Shown one piece after another: positions 58,267 through 64,000 of a DNA stretch of 64,000 nucleotides. The stretch lies in NCBI RefSeq assembly GCF_900114035.1, contig NZ_FORP01000026.1:1-64000 (forward strand), read 5' to 3'. Within the stretch, counting starts at the first letter, position 1; each line of letters begins with the position of its first letter. This DNA comes from Amycolatopsis sacchari. Its GTDB lineage: Bacteria > Actinomycetota > Actinomycetes > Mycobacteriales > Pseudonocardiaceae. Both the position numbers and the translations under genes were made by a program. The notes under the pieces were generated by a model that saw only the letters and a list, made by a program, of their open reading frames with translations, was not told the origin of the DNA and ran no database searches.

Positions 58267-58455
58267 TTACTTGTTGATCTCGGTCTCCGGGTGCACGTAC
58301 GGCACCGTGTCCAGCGGGAACGTCACGTCGCCGTACGGCGAGAGCGCGCCCTGGCGGTCCGCCGCGAGTTCGGTCACGGGGTGTTCGCCGTCCGGCACCT
58401 TCGGCCAGCTCGGGTCGATCCGCCCGGCCTTCTTCCCGTTGTCACCCTTGGCCAC
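58267..58455 (-). CDS. Small conserved hypothetical protein
   Basis: A 62-residue soluble protein, MAKGDNGKKAGRIDPSWPKV at the start and DTVPYVHPETEINK at the end. No TM or known motif. GGAGG precedes the GTG. It lies 12 bases before the malic enzyme gene on the same strand and occupies the Rv0863 position next to the helicase-associated gene. Function unknown. Confidence 0.7.
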   Translation of the reverse strand: MAKGDNGKKAGRIDPSWPKVPDGEHPVTELAADRQGALSPYGDVTFPLDTVPYVHPETEINK

Positions 58456-58530
58456 GTCATCCTCCCGTTCGCCTCGCCTGTGAGGCCTTCAGTTTGCCTC
58501 AACACGAGCGGTACCCGGAGGCCAGGGCGG

Positions 58531-58536
58531 TATCCT
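58531..58536 (+). promoter_or_regulatory. -10 box TATCCT before helicase-associated gene
   Basis: TATCCT ends five bases before a GTG at 58542 and eight before the ATG at 58545; both are in frame, and either fits a leaderless transcript. Confidence 0.4.
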
Positions 58537-58544
58537 GGCCTGTG

Positions 58545-60776
58545 ATGCCCGCGACCTCTCTGGCGGACTGGCTGCGATCCGCGTCCGACGACGAGCTGGC
58601 CGCACTCCTGCAGGCCAGACGCGATCTGGCCACCCCTCCGCCCTCCGACAGCACCGTGCTCGCCACCCGTGCGGGCACGGCGGGTTCCACCGCACGGGCG
58701 ATCGAGGACCTCGACACCTTCACCCTGACGGTGCTCGACGCGTTGCTCGTCGCGGACGCCGACACCGAGGCGGTCCCCATCGGGAAGGTGCGCGAGCTGA
58801 TCGGGGCCGACCCCACGCCAGCGCTCGACCGGCTGCGCGGGCGCGCGGTCGCGTGGGGCGACGACGACGCGCTGCGCGTCGTGCCCGTGGCGCGTGAGAT
58901 CGTCGGCCCGTTCCCCGCCGGGCTCGGCGCTTCGGTGCCCGAACTGGCCGGTGTGAACCTCGACGACCTGCCCGAGGACGAACGGAACGTGCTCGCCACG
59001 CTCGCCGCGGGCCCGCCCATCGGGCGCAGCCGGGACGCACAGGCGGAGGTTCCGCTCGACGAAGCGAAGACGCCGGTGCAGCGCCTGCTCGCCCGCGGTC
59101 TGCTGCTGCGGCGTGACGCCGAGACCGTCGAGCTGCCCCGTGAAGTCGCGCTGGTGCTGCGGGGCGGGCGCTCGTGCTCGCCGAACGCGCTGCACGAACC
59201 GGAGCTGCCGACCCACCCGCACCAGCAGTCCACAGTGGACGAAGCCGCCGCCGGGGAGGCCGCGGAGTTCTTGCGGCACATGGAATCCCTGCTCACCGCG
59301 TGGTCGGAGCAACCGCCGCCGGTGCTCAAGTCCGGTGGGCTCGGCGTGCGGGAGCTGCGGCGCGTGGCGCGTGACCTGGAGATCGACGACGCGCGTGCGA
59401 CGCTGCTCGCCGAGCTGGCCGTCGGTGCCGGGCTCGTCGGTGACAGCGGCAGCACCACCCCTGAGTGGGTCCCGACGACGCTCACCGATTCGTGGCTCGC
59501 GTCCGCTCCGGCTCAGCGGTGGCTCGTTCTCGCCCAGGCCTGGCTGGACCTGCCGCGCCTGCCCGGGCTGGCCGGTCAGCGCGACGCCAAGGACAAGCCG
59601 ATGGCACCGCTGTCGGACGACCTGCGCCGTCCGCTCGCGCCGATCACGCGCCGCCGGGTGCTGCAGGCGCTCGCCGACCTGCCCTCCGGCGCGGGTGTGC
59701 AGAGCGTCGACGAGCTGGTCACGGTGCTGGCGTGGCGCGCCCCGCGGCGCGGTGGGCGCCTGCGTGACGAGACGGTCCGGTGGACGATGGCCGAAGCCGC
59801 CACCCTGGGCGTCATCGCGCTCGGCGGGCTCACCACCGCGACCGCGGCCCTGCTCGCCGAGGACCGGCAGGGCGCGCTGACGGCGATGACCGACGCGATG
59901 CCCGACCCCATCGCCCACGTGCTGGTGCAGGCCGACCTCACCGTCGTCGCGCCGGGGCCGCTGGAGCCCGAACTGGCGGCGGAGATCAAGACGGTCGCCG
60001 ACGTGGAGTCGGCCGGGCACGCGACGGTGTACCGGATCACCGAGCAGACGGTGCGCCGGGCGCTCGACGCCGGGCGCACCGCCGACGAGCTGCACGAACT
60101 GTTCCGCGAGCGCTCCGCGACGCCGGTGCCGCAGTCGCTGACCTACCTGATCGACGACGTGGCCCGGCGGCACGGGCGGTTGCGGGGCGGGGCGGCGGCG
60201 TCGTTCCTGCGCTGTGACGACGAGGTGCTGCTCGCCGAGGTCCTCGGCCACCCGGTGGCGGAGGAGTACGAGCTGCGCCGCATCGCGCCGACGGTCCTGG
60301 TCAGCCCGGTCCCGCTCGCCGAGGTGATGGACGGGCTGCGGGCGGCCGGTTTCGCCCCGGCCGCGGAAGGCCCGGACGGGCGCGTGCTGGACCTGCGGCC
60401 GAGCGGACGGCGCATCCCGCCGAGGAACCGGCAGGCGCGGCGCGTGCTGCCCGAGCCCAACGGGGCCAACCCTGAGCAGCTCGCCCAGGTCGTCGCGCAC
60501 CTGCGAGCCGGGGACCGGGCGGCGAGCCGCCGGCGTGGCGCGGAGGTGCGGCTACCCGGCGGTGGCGGCGGCTCGGACACGGCGGCGACGATGGCGCTGC
60601 TGGCGCGCGCGACCCGCGAGCGGCGTGAGGTGTGGATCGGGTTCGTCGACTCGCACGGCACGGCGAGCCAGCGCATCGTCACGCCCGCGCACGTCGGCGG
60701 CGGGGTCCTGCACAGCACGGACGACGAGCGCTATCCGCTGCACCGCATCACGTCCGCCGCCCTCGTCGAGGACTGA
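58545..60776 (+). CDS. Helicase-associated (XPB N-terminal-like) protein
   Basis: A 743-residue protein with the helicase C-terminal-associated/XPB-Ssl2-like domain in its C-terminal half (VLVQADLTVVAPGPLEPELA, TVYRITEQTVRRALDAGRTA). No Walker motifs are present, so it is not itself a helicase; in mycobacteria its homologue Rv0862c adjoins the ercc3/XPB helicase. The last 60 residues (REVWIGFVDSHGTASQRIVT...) resemble a WYL-type ligand or nucleic-acid binding module. It may be a DNA-repair partner. The ATG at 58545 or a GTG three bases earlier begins it. Confidence 0.82.
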   Translation: MPATSLADWLRSASDDELAALLQARRDLATPPPSDSTVLATRAGTAGSTARAIEDLDTFTLTVLDALLVADADTEAVPIGKVRELIGADPTPALDRLRGRAVAWGDDDALRVVPVAREIVGPFPAGLGASVPELAGVNLDDLPEDERNVLATLAAGPPIGRSRDAQAEVPLDEAKTPVQRLLARGLLLRRDAETVELPREVALVLRGGRSCSPNALHEPELPTHPHQQSTVDEAAAGEAAEFLRHMESLLTAWSEQPPPVLKSGGLGVRELRRVARDLEIDDARATLLAELAVGAGLVGDSGSTTPEWVPTTLTDSWLASAPAQRWLVLAQAWLDLPRLPGLAGQRDAKDKPMAPLSDDLRRPLAPITRRRVLQALADLPSGAGVQSVDELVTVLAWRAPRRGGRLRDETVRWTMAEAATLGVIALGGLTTATAALLAEDRQGALTAMTDAMPDPIAHVLVQADLTVVAPGPLEPELAAEIKTVADVESAGHATVYRITEQTVRRALDAGRTADELHELFRERSATPVPQSLTYLIDDVARRHGRLRGGAAASFLRCDDEVLLAEVLGHPVAEEYELRRIAPTVLVSPVPLAEVMDGLRAAGFAPAAEGPDGRVLDLRPSGRRIPPRNRQARRVLPEPNGANPEQLAQVVAHLRAGDRAASRRRGAEVRLPGGGGGSDTAATMALLARATRERREVWIGFVDSHGTASQRIVTPAHVGGGVLHSTDDERYPLHRITSAALVED

Positions 60777-61040
60777 GCTAAAGCCTGTATCGGAGTGGTT
60801 TGCGTGGCGGTGCGGGTAGCGGCCCCTCTCGTCTCCCACCACCACCCCTCACGAACGCTCCGCGGCTGTGCCTCCCACCACGCAGGCGCTGTCCTCGCGA
60901 GGAACCGCCCACCCGTCGCCCGCCGCCACCCTCAACGGACGCGCTCCGCGCGGCCAACCCCCTTCAAACCCGCGGCGGTGCCGGTTGCTCGGGTGGTGCA
61001 AAAGACTGAAAGCGGCGGCTCCACCACTTCGAAACACAAC
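60777..61040. other. Gene-free island between helicase-associated and conservon genes
   Basis: Convergent 264-base gap. C-rich on the plus strand (CACCACCCCTC, CCCGCCGCCACCC), with a G-tract reversal at each end. No terminator hairpin of more than seven pairs was seen, and no gene. Confidence 0.4.
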
Positions 61041-61889
61041 CTAAAGCGCCCGCAGTCCTTCCAGGACCCGTGCCATGAACTCGCGGGACGAGCGGTCGCC
61101 GAAGGACAGGCCCGGCTGGTGCAGCACCACGAGTTCGAGGTTGTCCATGTCGCTCACCAGCACCTTCACCACGTTCAGCGGCAGGTGCAGGAACGCGGCG
61201 ATCTCCGCGATGGACCGCGGTTCGACGCACAGGTCGCAGATCCGGCGGTGCTGCACGGACGCCGCGCCCTGGTACCGGCGACCGCGCTCGCTCGTCGACA
61301 CCAGCGTTTCGAGCGCCAGCTCGTAGTCGGGCCGCGTGCGGCCGCGGGTGTGCGCGTACGGGCGCATCATCGTCCGCTGGCGGACGGCCGTCGGCGCCGG
61401 GGCGGAAGCGCCAGGCCATTCCGTGGCGGCCGGGATCGTGGCGGTTTCCCACTCCCGCGCGGAGGGCTGGCGCGGCCAGTCGCGCTGCGCGTCCGGCCAC
61501 TCGCGGGCGGGCGGCCAGTCGGCCACGGGCGCGTCGCCCGGCCAGTCGCGGCTCACGTCGGATTCGTCCGGCCACCGCGGCGCGGGCTGGGCGGGCCAGC
61601 TCTGGTCACCGGGCAGGGCACGGCGACGGCGACGGCCGCCGCTCTCCACCGGTTCCGGCAGCAGGGGCGGCTCGGTGCGCGGCAGGGGCGGGCGTTCGTC
61701 GGCACGCGTGTGGCGCCCGCCTGCCGACGGGCGCTGCCGGGCGTGCAGCGAGCGCACCCGCATCAGCACCGCGGCGCGGTCGAGCTTGAAGCGGGCGGGC
61801 GAGTCGAGTTGTTCGCGGTCGGCTCCCTGGTGCAGCGCTTCCCACGCATCGGGGCCGGGGTTCTCGGGGCGGATCGGCATCCCTGTCAC
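61041..61889 (-). CDS. DUF742 (CvnC-like) protein, second conservon copy
   Basis: A predicted 282-residue protein. The C-terminal about 115 residues are DUF742: MMRPYAHTRGRTRPDYELAL, ETLVSTSERG, CVEPRSIAEIAAFLHLPLNV (winged-helix-like) and VVLHQPGLSFGDRSSREFMARVLEGLRAL. The N-terminal two thirds is Trp/Pro/Arg-rich low complexity (repeated DW/EWP units). Its partner roadblock gene overlaps at the start (TAGTG); an ATG nine bases later is possible. No GTPase gene follows, so this copy lacks its CvnD. Confidence 0.85.
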   Translation of the reverse strand: MTGMPIRPENPGPDAWEALHQGADREQLDSPARFKLDRAAVLMRVRSLHARQRPSAGGRHTRADERPPLPRTEPPLLPEPVESGGRRRRRALPGDQSWPAQPAPRWPDESDVSRDWPGDAPVADWPPAREWPDAQRDWPRQPSAREWETATIPAATEWPGASAPAPTAVRQRTMMRPYAHTRGRTRPDYELALETLVSTSERGRRYQGAASVQHRRICDLCVEPRSIAEIAAFLHLPLNVVKVLVSDMDNLELVVLHQPGLSFGDRSSREFMARVLEGLRAL

Positions 61890-62311
61890 TACCCGTGCAT
61901 CCCACCCTGGAGCTGCATCCGCAGCTCGGGAGTCATCTGCTGCCCGACGCGGTCCACGAGGAGGGTCATCTCGTAGGCCACCGTGCCGATGTCGCAGTTC
62001 GGTGCGGCCAGCACGGCCAGGCTCGACCCGTCGCTGATGGACATCAGGAACAGGTAGCCCCGCTCCATCTCGACGACGGTCTGGTTCACGTTGCCCGCCT
62101 CGAAGCACCGTGCGGCGCCGAAGGTGAGGCTGACGAGGCCGGACGCGACGGCGGACAGCTGGTCCGCCCTGTCCTTGGGCAGACCGTCCGAAGCGGACAA
62201 CAGCAGCCCGTCGGCGGAGACGACGACGGCGTGTGCGGCGCCGGGGACCCTGCGCACGAAGTCGGTGATCAGCCAGCCGAAGCTGCCGGTCTGGAATGCC
62301 GGGGCGCTCAC
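61889..62311 (-). CDS. Roadblock/LC7 (CvnB-like) protein
   Basis: A 140-residue roadblock/LC7-fold protein, thought to act as GTPase-activating partner of CvnD-type GTPases. Motifs: [60 protein letters not shown] and [21 protein letters not shown] start behind GAGGTAGGA. It begins the second roadblock-DUF742 pair, 139 bases downstream of the first conservon GTPase. Confidence 0.92.
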   Translation of the reverse strand: MSAPAFQTGSFGWLITDFVRRVPGAAHAVVVSADGLLLSASDGLPKDRADQLSAVASGLVSLTFGAARCFEAGNVNQTVVEMERGYLFLMSISDGSSLAVLAAPNCDIGTVAYEMTLLVDRVGQQMTPELRMQLQGGMHG

Positions 62312-62450
62312 TCCTACCTCCTCGCCGTCGCTCAAGGTCGCGATTATTCCCTGCCAGGGTATTCCCCCTGGCGTTCTTGTCGACCCGCGAAGACGGGTGG
62401 TTCCCATCTTCACCCCAACGGCCGTACCCGGAAGGTGATCGGGCAAACAC
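62312..62450. promoter_or_regulatory. Gap between conservon GTPase and second roadblock gene
   Basis: 139 bases on the leftward path. On the minus strand CCAGGG-GGAATA-CCCTGG (62354-62371) is a 6-bp hairpin, and ACCCGTCTTCGCGGGT (near 62390) another. An AATAAT run follows the first hairpin; a promoter for the second pair may lie here. Confidence 0.4.
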
Positions 62451-63059
62451 TCAGCCTGGCTGCAACGCCGAATCCCGCGCGATCGCGTGCTCCACGACCG
62501 AGATGAGCACCTGCTTCGCGGATTCACGCTCCCGTGCGTCACACGCGATGATCGGTACGTGGTCGCCGATGGTCAGCGCGTGCCGCACGTCCTCGATCTG
62601 GTGGTGCAACAACCGGTCGAAGCAGTTGATCGCCACGATGTAGGGCAGTTTCCGGTTCTCGAAGAAGTCGATCGACGGGAACGCGTCGGCCAGCCGCCGG
62701 GTGTCGACCAGCACGACGGCACCGATCGCGCCGAGCGCCAGGTCGTCCCACATGAACCAGAACCGGTGCTGCCCCGGCGTCCCGAACACGTACAGGACGA
62801 GGTCCGAGTCCAGCGAAAGCCTGCCGAAGTCCATCGCGACGGTCGTGGTGACCTTGTTGGGGGTCGCGGAGATGTCGTCGACGGACAGGCTCGCCTCCGT
62901 CATCTGCGCTTCCGTCGTGAGCGGGTCGATCTCCGACACCGCACCGACCAGGGTGGTCTTGCCCGCGCCGAAGCCGCCGGCGACCACGATCTTGGCCGAC
63001 TGCGTCGGCCCGTTGGCCGCCGACGTGTTCGCGTCGGAGTCAAATTCTCCGAAGCCCAC
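62451..63059 (-). CDS. Conservon GTPase (CvnD-like)
   Basis: A 202-residue small GTPase of the MglA/CvnD group. Walker A is [14 protein letters not shown] (residues about 26-39); switch II region FGTPGQHRF lacks the Ras-like Gln in its usual place; the base-specificity motif is replaced by INCFD. These features are usual for conservon GTPases, which signal with roadblock and DUF742 partners to membrane kinases. The GTG start overlaps the DUF742 stop by 20 bases. Confidence 0.92.
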   Translation of the reverse strand: MGFGEFDSDANTSAANGPTQSAKIVVAGGFGAGKTTLVGAVSEIDPLTTEAQMTEASLSVDDISATPNKVTTTVAMDFGRLSLDSDLVLYVFGTPGQHRFWFMWDDLALGAIGAVVLVDTRRLADAFPSIDFFENRKLPYIVAINCFDRLLHHQIEDVRHALTIGDHVPIIACDARERESAKQVLISVVEHAIARDSALQPG

Positions 63060-63804
63060 TGAGCACCCTCTCCATGAATTCGATACTGGGACGATCGCCG
63101 ACCGTGGCCGCGTTGTGGACGAGGACGAGGCCGAGCCCGGCGACGTCACCGATGAGCACCCGGACGACACCGAGCGGCAATCGCAGGTAGGCGGCCACCT
63201 CGGCCACCGAACGCGTGTCCAGGCACAGCCCGCAGATCGAGCGGTGCTCGGGCACCTGCACCCGGTCGAGCGCACGCCCGCGCTCGCTGGTGGACACGAG
63301 CGACTCGATCTTCAGGTCGTAGGTCGGCTTGGTGCGGCCCTTGGTCCGGAAGTACGGCCGGACCAGGCCGGACGTCTCGGCCGGCGACGGCGGCATCGCC
63401 GTGGGCACCGCCGGGATCGAGGGCAGGCTGGGATGACCACCGACGCCGGGGTTGCTGACCGGACCGGGGCCGGGAGCGACCGGCCGGTAGGCGGGGAACT
63501 CCCCGCTCGGCGGCCCGCCGTCGGCGCGGCCGCCGAACAGCTCCGCCCCCGGACCGGACAGCAGCCGGTCGCCGAAGTCGTTCACCCTGTGCTCACCGAC
63601 CCCGGGGTAGGACGGCGGGCCGCCGAGGTCCTCGGCCTCACCCGCACGCCGCTGCTGCCAGGCGCGGTCCACCCTGGCGCGGAAGCGCGTCCAGTCGTCG
63701 TCGGGCGGCACGTTGTGCCAAGGCTCGCCGGCTGCCGAGCCGGAATCGTCGGCGCTTCTGCCCATCCGGTTCCCGTCCAAGTCCGTCGATCGACCCGCAT
63801 TCAC
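63040..63804 (-). CDS. DUF742 (CvnC-like) protein, first copy
   Basis: A 254-residue protein with a variable Gly/Pro-rich N-terminal part (residues 1-140) and a C-terminal DUF742 domain (LVRPYFRTKGRTKPTYDLKI, LVSTSERG, CLDTRSVAEVAAYLRLPLGV, LVLVHNAATVGDRPSIEF). GGAGGG precedes the GTG. It is the CvnC between the partial roadblock gene at the right edge and the GTPase, i.e. a standard B-C-D order. Its kinase partner, CvnA, presumably lies beyond the window. Confidence 0.9.
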   Translation of the reverse strand: MNAGRSTDLDGNRMGRSADDSGSAAGEPWHNVPPDDDWTRFRARVDRAWQQRRAGEAEDLGGPPSYPGVGEHRVNDFGDRLLSGPGAELFGGRADGGPPSGEFPAYRPVAPGPGPVSNPGVGGHPSLPSIPAVPTAMPPSPAETSGLVRPYFRTKGRTKPTYDLKIESLVSTSERGRALDRVQVPEHRSICGLCLDTRSVAEVAAYLRLPLGVVRVLIGDVAGLGLVLVHNAATVGDRPSIEFMERVLSGLRRI

Positions 63805-63828
63805 CGCAGTCCCTCCGTGCGCCGCGCG

Positions 63829-64000
63829 TCACGCGCGAGCGGCTCCCTGGAGCTGCGCCCGCAGCTCGGGCGTCAACTGCTGCCCGACGCGGTCGACCAG
63901 GAGGGTCATTTCGTACACCACCAGCCCGATGTCGCTGTCGGGCGACCCCAGCACCGCGAGGCACGAGCCGTCCGAAACCGACATCAGGAACAGGAAGCCG
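63829..64000 (-). CDS. Roadblock/LC7 (CvnB-like) protein, partial
   Basis: The C-terminal 56 residues of a roadblock protein cut by the window edge: [38 protein letters not shown] and stop at 63829. It closely resembles the complete copy at 61889-62311, also at the DNA level over the last about 70 coding bases. It begins the first conservon set. Confidence 0.88.
   Translation of the reverse strand, partial: GFLFLMSVSDGSCLAVLGSPDSDIGLVVYEMTLLVDRVGQQLTPELRAQLQGAARA

Overview
The window is very GC-rich and densely coded on both strands, with frequent GTG and some TTG starts and many ATGA/GTGA stop-start overlaps. The gene content points to a filamentous actinomycete of the Pseudonocardiaceae, most likely Amycolatopsis or a close relative: SepH, conservon (Cvn) proteins, a resuscitation-promoting factor, ECF42 sigma factor with a DGPF partner, ureABC-FGD and DtxR/IdeR-type iron boxes. 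From memory of the Mycobacterium tuberculosis map, the backbone follows the Rv0862c-Rv0889c block (helicase-associated protein, small Rv0863-like gene, moaC, mog, moaE, rpfA, moaD, moaA, cspB, DUF2771, MFS, DUF3027, DUF2530, MarR, SpoU, DUF2537, sepH, serC, citrate synthase), opened by several inserted modules. No tRNA, rRNA, CRISPR array, insertion sequence or prophage was seen.

Region by region. 1-4.1 kb: a repeat-rich non-coding stretch, then a type VII-like cassette on the minus strand (EspC/WXG-like protein, WXG-NlpC/P60 hydrolase, two YbaB-like proteins) and an MFS exporter. 4.2-9.4 kb: pdxH and the urease operon ureABC-FGD, all minus. 9.6-18.7 kb: a type-2 citrate synthase, an ABC-2 exporter coupled to a two-component system, a serine hydrolase, serC, a GT87 glycosyltransferase and sepH. 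19.5-26.7 kb: DUF2537-like protein, SpoU methyltransferase, glutamate-cysteine ligase-like enzyme, iron-regulated heme oxygenase, Fe/Mn superoxide dismutase, arylamine N-acetyltransferase, then a membrane-anchored unknown coupled to an Imm-5-like orphan immunity protein. 26.7-33.1 kb: DGPF/ECF42 pair, MerR with divergent hydrolase, MarR with MFS exporter, AzgA-type purine permease and DUF2530.

33.4-41.4 kb: a large sacsin/Hsp90-type ATPase with DUF3027, glutamine cyclotransferase, MFS protein, DUF2771 lipoprotein, cold-shock protein and a HAD phosphatase. 41.5-46.6 kb: TetR with an R2-like ligand-binding oxidase, a VOC protein, an acyl-CoA synthetase, PhzF and YccF proteins. 46.8-46.9 kb holds a 143-bp concentric palindrome with a cloverleaf core. 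47.0-51.6 kb: a PPP-type phosphatase, a NagD-type phosphatase and the molybdate operon (Mop regulator, modABC). 51.8-58.5 kb: molybdopterin synthesis (moaA, moaD, mogA-moaE fusion, moaC) around a riboswitch-controlled rpf gene, plus malic enzyme. 58.5-64 kb: a helicase-associated-domain protein and conservon genes with a duplicated roadblock/DUF742 pair, running off the right edge.

Functionally the window joins molybdate uptake to molybdopterin assembly, nitrogen release from urea, iron and oxidative-stress responses (heme oxygenase, SOD, R2lox), cell division and wall growth (SepH, Rpf, NlpC/P60) and small-GTPase signalling. Many gene starts sit 6-7 bases after a TANNNT box, so leaderless transcription looks common. 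Several gene-free islands of strand-skewed, repetitive sequence separate the modules.
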